Below, one piece after another: positions 1 through 5,921 of a stretch of DNA of 6,597 bases. The DNA lies in contig JAZNNG010000072.1 of assembly GCA_045580165.1 (NCBI GenBank), positions 1 through 6,597 of the forward strand, read 5' to 3'. The translations under genes and the position numbers were made by a program. The notes below the pieces were generated by a model that ran no database searches, was not told the origin of the DNA, and saw only the letters and a list, made by a program, of their open reading frames with translations. The stretch is from UBA4717 sp045580165. Its GTDB lineage: Bacteria > Bacillota > Clostridia > Oscillospirales > CAG-272. Positions within the stretch are counted from its first letter, which is position 1; each line of letters begins with the position of its first letter.

Positions 1-5
1 TAAAC

Positions 6-41
6 AAAAACCGGGGTCGGATTACCCGACCGTGGTTTTTT
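6..41 (-). terminator. Intrinsic terminator of the ABC exporter operon, probably bidirectional
   Basis: An inverted repeat with core GGTCGG (15-20) and CCGACC (26-31) around a 5-nt loop continues outward, after a two-position interruption at 13-14/32-33, into CC/GG and an A5/T5 pairing. On the minus strand the stem is followed by a T-rich run, which fits rho-independent termination of the exporter operon. The plus strand also ends in a T run, so it could stop transcription entering from the other side. The stem touches the stop codon of the upstream gene at 40-42. Confidence 0.8.
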
Positions 42-1773
42 ATCCTGCAAATTGGCTGTTGTAAAGCTCACAGTAGAAGCCGCCTGCCCTCAGCAGCTCC
101 TCGTGATTTCCTTTTTCTATGACGTTTCCATCCTTCATAACGAGTATAACGTCCGCTTCTCTTATGGTCGAGAGTCTGTGTGCGACTATAAAGCTCGTTC
201 TGCCCTGCATCAGCACCTCGAACGCTTTTTGTATCTTCATTTCGGTACGGGTGTCGATGGACGAGGTAGCCTCGTCAAGTATGAGCATTGGCGGCAGGCA
301 GAGCATTATTCTCGTTATGCACAAGAGCTGCTTTTGTCCCTGTGAAAGACTTCCGCCGTCCTCGCCTATTACCGTATCGTAGCCGTTTGGCAGACGCTTT
401 ATAAAGCTGTGTGCGTGCGCCGCCTTTGCCGCGGCTACTATTTCTTCATCGGTTGCATCGGGCTTGCCGACTGTGATATTGTCGCGGACGGTGCCTGACT
501 TGAGCCAGGTGTCCTGAAGCACCATACCGTAATTTTGTCTGAGGCTCTTGCGCGTTATGCCACGCACGTCCTTGTTATCAACCGTGATGTCGCCGGAGTC
601 GACGTCGTAGAATCGCATAAGCAGGTTTATAAGCGTGGTCTTTCCGCAGCCCGTCGGTCCGACTATTGCAATGCGCTGACCGCGTTTGACGTCAACGCTG
701 AAGTTTTCTATCAGCTTTTTATCCTTGACGTACGAGAAGGACACATTTGATATACTTACGTCGCCGTCCGCCGTGCCGAGCACGTCCGCGCCCGCGTCGG
801 ATACCTGCGGCTTTTCTTCGATAAGCTCAAACAGACGTGCCGCGCAGGCTATCGAGTTCTGAAGCTCGGTGATAACGCCCGAGATCTCGTTAAAGGGCTT
901 GGTGTACTGGTTTGCGTAGCTCAAAAACGCCGAGAGATTACCGACTGTAAGTCCGGCGCCGCTGATTACGGTGAGCGCGCCCGTGAGCGCGACTCCTGCG
1001 TAAACGAGGTTGTTTACGAAGCGTGTCGATGGGTTTGTGAGAGAGGAGAAGAACACCGCCCTAAGCGAGCATTTTTCAAGTCTGTCGTTTATCTCATCGA
1101 ATTTATCAATGCTTTCATCGGTGCGGTTATAAAGGGTCACTATCTTCTGGTGGTTTATGACCTCGTCGATGAACGCAGTCTGCTCTCCGCGCGTTTTTGA
1201 CTGCTCGGTGAACATTTTGTGAGTTCTCGACGCGATAAATCTCGCAACGAACAGAGAAAGCGGCGTGATGAGAATTACCACGAGCGCAATTTTATAGTCA
1301 AGCGCTATCATAAACGCGATGGTTCCGAGAATGGTCATAATTCCCGTAAAGAACTGCGAGAAGCCGAGAAGAAGTCCCTCGGCAAACGTGTCGGCGTCCG
1401 AAATTACGCGGCTGACTATATCGCCCGTCGGGTGACGGTCGAGGTATGAGAGGGGAAGCGACTGGATATGCTCAAACGCCTCGCGTCTGATGTCGCGGAT
1501 GACGTTATAGGTTATTTTGTTGTTAAAATAGTTCATCAGCCACTGCGCGAGCGCGGTGAGAGCTATTATTATCGCCGCTTTTGTCAGTATCGGCAGAATG
1601 CCGACAAGGTCAACGCCCGTGTCGGTGATAAGGTCAATGGCGTTACCGAACAGAATGGGCAGGTACAGAGTCAGCGCAACGCTGACAAGCGCAAGCATAA
1701 GTGAGATTACAAGGATAACAGAGTATTTCGATATGCGCTTTATTACCTTTGAAAGAGTTGAGGTATTCTTCAT
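40..1773 (-). CDS. ABC exporter half-transporter, subunit with the competent Walker B (TM288-like)
   Basis: This is a 577-residue membrane-bound half-transporter with an N-terminal transmembrane domain (about six helices, near residues 18-40, 60-82, 136-158, 160-180, 250-272 and 275-295) fused to a C-terminal ATPase domain, the usual length for the MsbA/LmrA-like exporter class. Visible ATPase motifs are Walker A GPTGCGKTT (372-380), Q-loop Gln420, signature LSQGQ (476-480), Walker B MLILDE with catalytic Glu501, D-loop SSID (504-507) and switch His532. The signature deviates from LSGGQ while Walker B and the H-loop are intact. In the known TM287/288 type of heterodimer this is the partner that contributes the working Glu and His. 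The ATG overlaps the upstream stop (ATGA) and has a GGAGGTGA ribosome site 6 nt ahead, so translation is probably coupled and the two halves made in equal amounts. The substrate, such as a drug, lipid or peptide, cannot be read from the sequence. Confidence 0.95.
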   Translation of the reverse strand: MKNTSTLSKVIKRISKYSVILVISLMLALVSVALTLYLPILFGNAIDLITDTGVDLVGILPILTKAAIIIALTALAQWLMNYFNNKITYNVIRDIRREAFEHIQSLPLSYLDRHPTGDIVSRVISDADTFAEGLLLGFSQFFTGIMTILGTIAFMIALDYKIALVVILITPLSLFVARFIASRTHKMFTEQSKTRGEQTAFIDEVINHQKIVTLYNRTDESIDKFDEINDRLEKCSLRAVFFSSLTNPSTRFVNNLVYAGVALTGALTVISGAGLTVGNLSAFLSYANQYTKPFNEISGVITELQNSIACAARLFELIEEKPQVSDAGADVLGTADGDVSISNVSFSYVKDKKLIENFSVDVKRGQRIAIVGPTGCGKTTLINLLMRFYDVDSGDITVDNKDVRGITRKSLRQNYGMVLQDTWLKSGTVRDNITVGKPDATDEEIVAAAKAAHAHSFIKRLPNGYDTVIGEDGGSLSQGQKQLLCITRIMLCLPPMLILDEATSSIDTRTEMKIQKAFEVLMQGRTSFIVAHRLSTIREADVILVMKDGNVIEKGNHEELLRAGGFYCELYNSQFAG

Positions 1774-3506
1774 TTACGCTCACCTCCGTCCTCTTTTTTG
1801 TACTGCGATTCGTGGATCTCACGGTAGACCTCGCAGGTGGCAAGTAACTCGTCGTGAGTACCGAGTCCGCAGACCTCGCCGTCGTCAAGAACCACTATCA
1901 GATCGGTGTGGCGTATAGACGAGGTGCGTTGTGACACTATAAATATGGTGGGCTTGTAATTAAGCTCGCGGATGGCGGCGCGCAGACGCGCGTCGGTCGC
2001 GTAGTCGAGTGCGGACGAGCTATCGTCGAGAATGAGTATCTCGGGCTCGCCCACGAGCGCGCGTGCTATCGAAAGTCTTTGGCGCTGACCGCCCGAGAAG
2101 TTTCGTCCGTTTTGCTCGACTGCGCTGTCAAGTCCGTTTTCTTTTGAATTTATAACGTCGGCAGCCTGCGCTATCTCTGCGGCGCGCATAAGCTCCGCGT
2201 CCGTCGCGTCGGGCTTTCTCCAGACTAAGTTTTCGCGTATAGTGCCCTTGAAAAGCACCGACTTTTGTGTGGCGACACCTATCTTGTCGCGAAGCGTCAC
2301 CGTGTCATAGCTCTTGACGTCCTTGCCGTCGACTAAGACCGCGCCCTCGGTGGAGTCGTAGAGGTGGGGAATGAGATTTACGAGCGAGGTCTTACCCGAG
2401 CCCGTACCGCCGATAATACCGACGGTCTGTCCCGATTTGACACTGAAGCTTATGCCCGTGAGCGAGTCTTCTGCGGCGTTCTTGTATCTGAGGGATACGT
2501 TTTTGAATTCTACCTTGAAGCCCTCTGACTGCTCGCCGCCCTCGGTCATCTCAAGACTTGATTCAAGCTCAAGCACTGACGAGATTCGTCCCGAGCAGGC
2601 AAGAGCCTTGGATATTGTGATAATAAGACTCGCAAGCTTGATAAGCTCAACGAGTATCTGAGCCATATAGTTGTAAAGCGCAACCACGTCGCCCTGGCTT
2701 AGCTCGCCGAGGCTTACGCGTACCGCGCCCGTGTGGATGAGCGCGATGGTGGCGACGTTTATGATGACGTAGGTAATGGGGTTTAAGAGCGCGGATATTT
2801 TTCCTGCAAGCTGTTGGATCATATTCAGCTTGTTGTTTTCGCCTTCAAAGTCGGAGATTTCGCTATCCTCACGGCAGAAGGCTCTGATAACGCGGACGCC
2901 GCCGAGGTTTTCGCGTGTGATACGGGTCACGTTGTCAAGACTTTTCTGTACGTTTTTGTGAATCGGCATAGTTTTAAGCATTATGCCGAACACCACCGCC
3001 GAGAGAACGGGTATGGCGCAAACGAACACGAGCGCCGCCCTTGTGTCAACGGTAAACGCCATTATCATAGCACCGAAGACTATAAAGGGTGAGCGAAGAA
3101 AGAGTCTGAGGGTAAGGTTGACGCCGTTCTGGACCTGGTTTATGTCGCTGGTCATACGGGTAATGAGCGTAGAGGTGCCGACTGTGTCGAGCTCGGAATA
3201 GGAAAGCCCCTGTATCTTTTCAAACACGGCGCGGCGAAGTCTTGTAGAAAAGCCGACGGCGGCCTTTGCGGAAAAGAACTGGGCGGTTATAGAGAAGGCA
3301 AGACCGAGCACGGCAAGGAGAACCAATACGCCGCACATTTTGTAAACGTGAGGGAGACCTGTGTTCCCGTTTGATATACCGTTGTTGATTATAGAAGCGA
3401 CTACGAGTGGGACGGTGAGGTCAAAGGCCGCCTCGATAAGCTTGAAGAGGGGGGCGATAATGACTTCAAGGGTGTAGCCTTTCATATATTTGAGTAATTT
3501 TCGCAT
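1770..3506 (-). CDS. ABC exporter half-transporter, subunit with degenerate ATPase motifs (TM287-like)
   Basis: This is a 578-residue half-transporter, first gene of the operon, with a transmembrane domain (about six helices between residues 15 and 300) followed by an ATPase domain. Motifs are Walker A GGTGSGKTS (366-374), Q-loop Gln414, a consensus-like signature FSGGQ (470-474), Walker B ILILDD (490-495) and D-loop SALD (498-501). Asp495 replaces the catalytic glutamate and Gln526 replaces the switch histidine (VSQR where VAHR is usual). The same two substitutions mark the degenerate subunit of heterodimeric exporters such as TM287 and TAP1. Paired with the neighbour, its Walker site would face the altered LSQGQ signature (degenerate site), while its FSGGQ would complete the competent site. 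The ATG at 3506 has a GGAG ribosome site 7 nt upstream (complement of 3514-3517). The substrate is unknown. Confidence 0.95.
   Translation of the reverse strand: MRKLLKYMKGYTLEVIIAPLFKLIEAAFDLTVPLVVASIINNGISNGNTGLPHVYKMCGVLVLLAVLGLAFSITAQFFSAKAAVGFSTRLRRAVFEKIQGLSYSELDTVGTSTLITRMTSDINQVQNGVNLTLRLFLRSPFIVFGAMIMAFTVDTRAALVFVCAIPVLSAVVFGIMLKTMPIHKNVQKSLDNVTRITRENLGGVRVIRAFCREDSEISDFEGENNKLNMIQQLAGKISALLNPITYVIINVATIALIHTGAVRVSLGELSQGDVVALYNYMAQILVELIKLASLIITISKALACSGRISSVLELESSLEMTEGGEQSEGFKVEFKNVSLRYKNAAEDSLTGISFSVKSGQTVGIIGGTGSGKTSLVNLIPHLYDSTEGAVLVDGKDVKSYDTVTLRDKIGVATQKSVLFKGTIRENLVWRKPDATDAELMRAAEIAQAADVINSKENGLDSAVEQNGRNFSGGQRQRLSIARALVGEPEILILDDSSSALDYATDARLRAAIRELNYKPTIFIVSQRTSSIRHTDLIVVLDDGEVCGLGTHDELLATCEVYREIHESQYKKEDGGERK
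1780..1787 (-). promoter_or_regulatory. Strong ribosome binding site of the second exporter gene
   Basis: The minus strand reads GGAGGTGA, 6 nt before the ATG at 1771-1773. It lies inside the end of the upstream gene, so the second subunit can recruit ribosomes itself as well as by termination-reinitiation at the ATGA overlap. It fixes the start of the 577-residue protein. Confidence 0.85.
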
Positions 3507-3539
3507 TATGTTTCTCCGTTTATATTGGTTACATTTGTT

Positions 3540-3568
3540 ATTATAACTACAAATTTAATAAAATGCAA
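3540..3568 (-). promoter_or_regulatory. Probable promoter of the ABC exporter operon
   Basis: On the minus strand TTGCAT (complement of 3563-3568) is followed after 17 bp by a perfect TATAAT (complement of 3540-3545). The -10 box is excellent, while the -35 matches the consensus at only three positions. A start near 3533 would leave a short leader of about 27 nt containing the GGAG ribosome site. The -35 lies inside the first copy of a 66-bp repeat. Confidence 0.55.
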
Positions 3569-3626
3569 GGGTATGGGTGGAGATTTTGAATTTTTAAGAC
3601 CTCACGCGCGCAAGGAAAGTTTTTGC
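3561..3626. repeat. 66-bp intergenic direct repeat, copy 1
   Basis: This block begins AAATGCAAGGGTATGGGTGG and ends in GGAAAGTTTTTGC. It matches the block at 3651-3716 at 64 of 66 positions, differing at 3596 (A versus G) and 3601 (C versus T). The copies start exactly 90 bp apart. It has no credible coding content. The stretch from the GCGCAA at 3608 to the TTGCGC ending at 3628 can also fold into a 6-bp hairpin. Confidence 0.9.
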
Positions 3627-3648
3627 GCCGCTTTTTTCAAAAAGCGGC
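3627..3648. repeat. Perfect 10-bp palindrome between the two direct repeats
   Basis: GCCGCTTTTT (3627-3636) is complementary to AAAAAGCGGC (3639-3648), with TC between the arms, so a few inner T-A pairs probably stay open. No T run follows, so it does not look like an intrinsic terminator. A related T/A-centred hairpin follows repeat copy 2 at 3742-3760. Confidence 0.75.
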
Positions 3649-3650
3649 AG

Positions 3651-3716
3651 AAATGCAAGGGTATGGGTGGAGATTTTGAATTTTTGAGACTTCACGCGCG
3701 CAAGGAAAGTTTTTGC
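3651..3716. repeat. 66-bp intergenic direct repeat, copy 2
   Basis: This is the second copy of the 3561-3626 block, with two substitutions. The two copies are separated by 24 bp that consist mostly of a palindrome. After this copy the sequence diverges into a different string of hairpins, which places the right edge of the repeat unit at about GTTTTTGC. Confidence 0.9.
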
Positions 3717-3779
3717 AAAGTTGCCGAAGGCAATCTTTTTAGCCTCTTTTTCAAAAAGGCGCGAAAGGTGCGAAGCACC
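3717..3779. repeat. Cluster of three short hairpins after repeat copy 2
   Basis: Three dyads follow one another. AAAGTTGCC / GGCAAtCTTT has a GAA loop (3717-3738, one bulged T). GCC-TTTTT / AAAAA-GGC lies at 3742-3760 with a two-base TC bulge. GGTGC / GCACC has a GAA loop (3767-3779). The repeated GAA triloop and the T/A-centred stem give the region a modular look. No open reading frame in this stretch resembles a known protein. Confidence 0.65.
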
Positions 3780-3857
3780 GTATAATAATGCAGTAAGTTT
3801 TATGAGACAAGGGAGTATGGCCTGATTTTGCTTTGTGAAAAGTTGTATTGGTTTGTC

Positions 3858-3879
3858 CTTTTCTGTATGCACAGAAAAG
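3858..3879. repeat. Perfect 9-bp hairpin in the intergenic gap
   Basis: CTTTTCTGT (3858-3866) pairs with ACAGAAAAG (3871-3879) around the loop ATGC. No T tract or gene end is attached, so a terminator role is not supported. Confidence 0.65.
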
Positions 3880-3893
3880 AACGAAAAGAAGCA

Positions 3894-3924
3894 TTTAAGA
3901 GGAGGCTCGATGCCTCCTCTTAAA
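3894..3924. repeat. Perfect 13-bp hairpin in the intergenic gap
   Basis: The arm at 3894-3906 (TTTAAGAGGAGGC) is exactly complementary to 3912-3924, with loop TCGAT. It is the longest perfect stem in the window. The arm contains GAGGAGG but no start codon follows at a usable distance. It lies roughly 390 bp upstream of the exporter start and 215 bp upstream of the zinc-ribbon gene, and belongs to neither transcript as judged by their promoters. Confidence 0.75.
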
Positions 3925-3937
3925 AACCTCCTCCTCG

Positions 3938-3957
3938 CCAAAGGGAAATCCCTTTGG
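3938..3957. repeat. Perfect 8-bp hairpin in the intergenic gap
   Basis: CCAAAGGG (3938-3945) pairs with CCCTTTGG (3950-3957) around AAAT. It follows the 13-bp hairpin after 13 nt. From here to the promoter at 4056 I see no further strong structure or gene. Confidence 0.65.
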
Positions 3958-4055
3958 AAACCCTGCGACACTGTTATATACACACGAAGCAGAGCTTGAG
4001 AGCGCAAATTCCCGCAAAACAACTCACCCTTCCACCTTAACTTTCACGAGGGGAA

Positions 4056-4084
4056 TTGACAAAATTAAAACGGGATAGTATAAT
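4056..4084 (+). promoter_or_regulatory. Full-consensus sigma-A promoter of the zinc-ribbon gene
   Basis: TTGACA (4056-4061) and TATAAT (4079-4084) are both perfect and separated by 17 bp. A start near 4091 would give a leader of about 48 nt. That leader contains a small CGGAT-GTT-ATCCG dyad (4101-4113) and a GAAAGGG ribosome site (4124-4130) 8 nt before the ATG. Confidence 0.9.
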
Positions 4085-4138
4085 GGTAATAGAAAATAAG
4101 CGGATGTTATCCGTCTGAATAAAGAAAGGGTACAAATT

Positions 4139-4618
4139 ATGGCATTCTGGGATGAATTCAAGGCAAAAGTTGCAAGCACTGGCAAAAAGGCAGTTGATAA
4201 GACCAAGGACCTCACCGAGGTAGCTAAGCTTAAGCTTAATATTATCGAGCAGGAGAAGAAGATAGACGCGTCTTACGAAAAGATCGGACGCGCGTACGCT
4301 GAGGCTAACGCCGAGTCTGCCGACAAGCTTCTCCCCGAGGAGTTTGTTGCTATTGACGAGGCAAAGGCTAAGATCGCTGAGTACACAGACAGACTCAGAG
4401 AGCTTAAGGGTCTCCTTATCTGCCCCAAGTGCGGCAAGGAAATTTCAAGCGACGTAAATTTCTGCCCCAAGTGCGGAACTGCAATTGAGAAGAAGGTATA
4501 CGAGGGAGAGGTAGTCGTAGAAGCGCCTGCTGCACCCAAGACCTGTCACAAGTGCGGCGCGGCTCTTGAAAAGGACGCCGACTATTGCACCGATTGCGGA
4601 AACAAGATAGAAAAGTAA
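4139..4618 (+). CDS. Double zinc-ribbon protein with helical N-terminal domain
   Basis: This is a 159-residue soluble protein with no signal peptide or membrane segment. Residues 1-92 are charged and helix-forming, probably coiled-coil (about 22-55 and 65-92). Two zinc ribbons follow: CPKCG...CPKCG with Cys95, 98, 109 and 112, and CHKCG...CTDCG with Cys136, 139, 150 and 153. A Val/Ala/Pro-rich linker (121-134) joins them. Each four-cysteine set should bind one structural zinc ion. Similar small helical zinc-ribbon proteins are common and uncharacterised in Clostridia, so no molecular role can be given; binding of protein or nucleic acid is a guess. It is monocistronic, between a perfect promoter and a strong terminator. 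It favours AAG and C/T-ending isoleucine codons, whereas hrcA is rich in ATA, which suggests high expression. The start is set by the GAAAGGG site. Confidence 0.9.
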   Translation: MAFWDEFKAKVASTGKKAVDKTKDLTEVAKLKLNIIEQEKKIDASYEKIGRAYAEANAESADKLLPEEFVAIDEAKAKIAEYTDRLRELKGLLICPKCGKEISSDVNFCPKCGTAIEKKVYEGEVVVEAPAAPKTCHKCGAALEKDADYCTDCGNKIEK

Positions 4619-4636
4619 TTATCTGTTATCAAACGT

Positions 4637-4666
4637 GCGAGTCTGCATACGCAGGCTCGCTTTTTT
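4637..4666 (+). terminator. Intrinsic terminator of the zinc-ribbon gene
   Basis: GCGAGTCTGC (4637-4646) pairs with GCAGGCTCGC (4651-4660) in a 10-bp stem with one G-U wobble and loop ATAC, directly followed by six T (4661-4666). It lies 18 bp after the stop codon and isolates this gene from the heat-shock operon. Confidence 0.95.
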
Positions 4667-4685
4667 CGTCACTTCAAACGCGAAA

Positions 4686-4694
4686 TTAGCACTT
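4686..4694 (+). promoter_or_regulatory. Isolated CIRCE half-site
   Basis: TTAGCACTT is identical to the left arm of the CIRCE element 88 bp downstream, including its deviating last base, and both are followed by G. After the expected 9-bp gap the right arm is not recognisable (TATTAACAA against GAGTGCTAA, four of nine matching). It may be a relic or an auxiliary HrcA contact, or chance. Confidence 0.35.
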
Positions 4695-4741
4695 GATTGT
4701 CTCTATTAACAAATAATTCACACAAAAACAATAGAAAATCC

Positions 4742-4770
4742 TTGAATTCGGGGTGTAATAATGGTACATT
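4742..4770 (+). promoter_or_regulatory. Probable promoter of hrcA-grpE-dnaK
   Basis: TTGAAT (4742-4747) and TACATT (4765-4770) are 17 bp apart and each matches the sigma-A consensus at four of six positions. Transcription would start near 4777, inside the CIRCE operator, so bound HrcA would block initiation. TATATT at 4770-4775 and TAATAA at 4756-4761 are alternative -10 boxes but lack a good -35 at standard spacing. Confidence 0.5.
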
Positions 4771-4773
4771 ATA

Positions 4774-4800
4774 TTAGCACTTGGATATAACGAGTGCTAA
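4774..4800 (+). promoter_or_regulatory. CIRCE operator (HrcA binding site)
   Basis: TTAGCACTT-N9-GAGTGCTAA matches the CIRCE consensus TTAGCACTC-N9-GAGTGCTAA at 17 of 18 arm positions; only the last base of the left arm differs (T4782). HrcA dimers bind this inverted repeat to repress class I heat-shock genes, and its position just before hrcA indicates autoregulation. When transcribed it would also form a hairpin in the 5' leader. Confidence 0.97.
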
Positions 4801-4825
4801 AACCACGAAAACAACTTGATTTTTC

Positions 4826-4834
4826 GGGAGGTGA
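4826..4834 (+). promoter_or_regulatory. Strong Shine-Dalgarno sequence of hrcA with no normal start at its spacing
   Basis: GGGAGGTGA is a near-perfect anti-16S match. The in-frame codon at the expected distance is ACG (4840-4842), not ATG, GTG or TTG. The in-frame GTG at 4831 lies within the site itself, TTG at 4816 lies upstream of it, and GTG at 4858 is 23 nt beyond it. The exporter gene at 1773 uses the same GGAGGTGA at comparable spacing before a proper ATG. Confidence 0.75.
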
Positions 4835-4857
4835 GTCGTACGGACAGAGTTGACGCA

Positions 4858-5907
4858 GTGCTCAGCGAAAGAAAAAAGTTAATACTCAAGGCGATAATTG
4901 AAGCGTATATTCGTGACGGCGAGCCTGTCGGCTCAAAATACCTCGCGGAATGTGAGCAGATAAGTTGCTCGTCTGCTACCGTCAGAAACGAGATGGCGGA
5001 GCTTGAAGCTCTCGGCTACCTCGAGCAGCCTCATCTTTCCTCGGGAAGAATACCTACCGAGCGTGGATACAGATTTTACGTTGACACGCTTATGCAGCAG
5101 TACAGTATGACTTCCGGCGAGATAGACCAGCTTAACAGGATACTCGGAGTCAAGCACGCGGAGGCGGACACCATTCTTGAAAACGCGACTCAGATAATGT
5201 CGCACATGACGAACTACACGGGTCTGACGGTCAGACCACGACCGAGTGGGACAACGGTGAGCCGCTTCGATACTATGTATATTGATGAAGCGAGCTTCGC
5301 GCTCATAATGCTGACAAGCTCGGGCGCGATAAAGACCAAGCGTATAAGAACGGGATTTCCCGTTTCGGAGGGCGACGTAAACCGTATAGGCGAGGTGCTC
5401 AATCAACTGCTCGTGAATCTTCCGCCCGAGAGCATAAACGTGCCGATAATGGTGGAGATAGAGAGCAGACTCTCCGGAATGGAGCCGATAGTAAGTCCTC
5501 TCGTAAAGGTCATATACGACGCGCTTAAGCAGACCGACGGCGGCGAGCTGAAATACGAGGGAGTCAACAAGCTGCTCGAATACCCCGAATTTTCGGACAC
5601 CGAGAAGCTAAAGCATCTGCTTGCGGCGTTTGATAACAAAAGCGGTCTTCTCGACGTTGTGTCAAACGCGATGGGTGACGATACCAACATTATAATCGGC
5701 TCGGAAAACCCGCTTAACGAAATGAACGACTCGTCAATCGTCTTCCAGACCATAAAGGTCGGGGGAAAGGCGGTCGGTGCGATAGGAATAGTCGGGCCCA
5801 GACGAATGGACTACGCAAGGGTGTGTGCTATGGTAAAGTATATAGCCGCAGCGCTTGAAAGGTCTATGGGAGTGGATTCGCTTATGCCACCCGCAGATAA
5901 CGCATAG
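4858..5907 (+). CDS. hrcA: Heat-inducible transcription repressor HrcA
   Basis: HrcA represses class I heat-shock operons by binding CIRCE and is kept active by the GroEL chaperonin. From this start it is 349 residues, near the family length. The N-terminal winged helix-turn-helix carries LILKAIIEAYI, GEPVGS, SSATVRNEMAELEALGYLE and the wing SSGRIPTERGYRFYVD; the C-terminal GAF-like/dimerisation region ends with GIVGPRRMDYARV, where families usually have GPTRMDY. The frame opens at TTG 4816. GTG 4858 was chosen because V-LSERKKLIL aligns with the N-terminus MLTNRQLLIL recalled for Bacillus subtilis HrcA, but its own ribosome site is weak (AGAG at 4846-4849). The strong Shine-Dalgarno at 4826-4834 instead points to ACG 4840, which would add six residues. 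Identity is certain and the exact start is not. It is followed 14 bp later by grpE. Confidence 0.95.
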   Translation: MLSERKKLILKAIIEAYIRDGEPVGSKYLAECEQISCSSATVRNEMAELEALGYLEQPHLSSGRIPTERGYRFYVDTLMQQYSMTSGEIDQLNRILGVKHAEADTILENATQIMSHMTNYTGLTVRPRPSGTTVSRFDTMYIDEASFALIMLTSSGAIKTKRIRTGFPVSEGDVNRIGEVLNQLLVNLPPESINVPIMVEIESRLSGMEPIVSPLVKVIYDALKQTDGGELKYEGVNKLLEYPEFSDTEKLKHLLAAFDNKSGLLDVVSNAMGDDTNIIIGSENPLNEMNDSSIVFQTIKVGGKAVGAIGIVGPRRMDYARVCAMVKYIAAALERSMGVDSLMPPADNA

Positions 5908-5921
5908 GAAAGGATAAAACA

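Noticed and set aside
3561..3716. CRISPR array
   Set aside because: There are only two copies, the repeat is 66 bp with a palindromic 24-bp spacer, and no cas genes are in view.
3525..3785. Plus-strand open frame of 86 codons over the repeat pair
   Set aside because: The internal peptide duplication simply mirrors the 90-bp DNA repeat; there is no promoter or family resemblance.
3781..3786. TATAAT on the plus strand as a promoter -10 box
   Set aside because: The sequence 17 bp upstream is GC-rich hairpin DNA with no -35 similarity, and no gene follows before 4056.
3594..4022. A 142-codon minus-strand open frame across the intergenic gap
   Set aside because: It is built from the direct repeats and hairpin arms (the peptide AKTFLARV appears twice because the DNA repeat does), has no recognisable domain and no good ribosome site, so it is a by-product of repetitive DNA.
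4071..4093. tRNA-like start resembling a tRNA-Gly acceptor and D arm (GGGATAGTATAATGGTAA)
   Set aside because: No anticodon arm, T-loop or matching acceptor 3' strand follows; the resemblance comes from the -10 promoter box TATAATGGTA.
4024..4215. Minus-strand 63-codon open frame over the zinc-ribbon promoter and start
   Set aside because: It overlaps a consensus promoter and a well-supported gene on the other strand and has no family resemblance.
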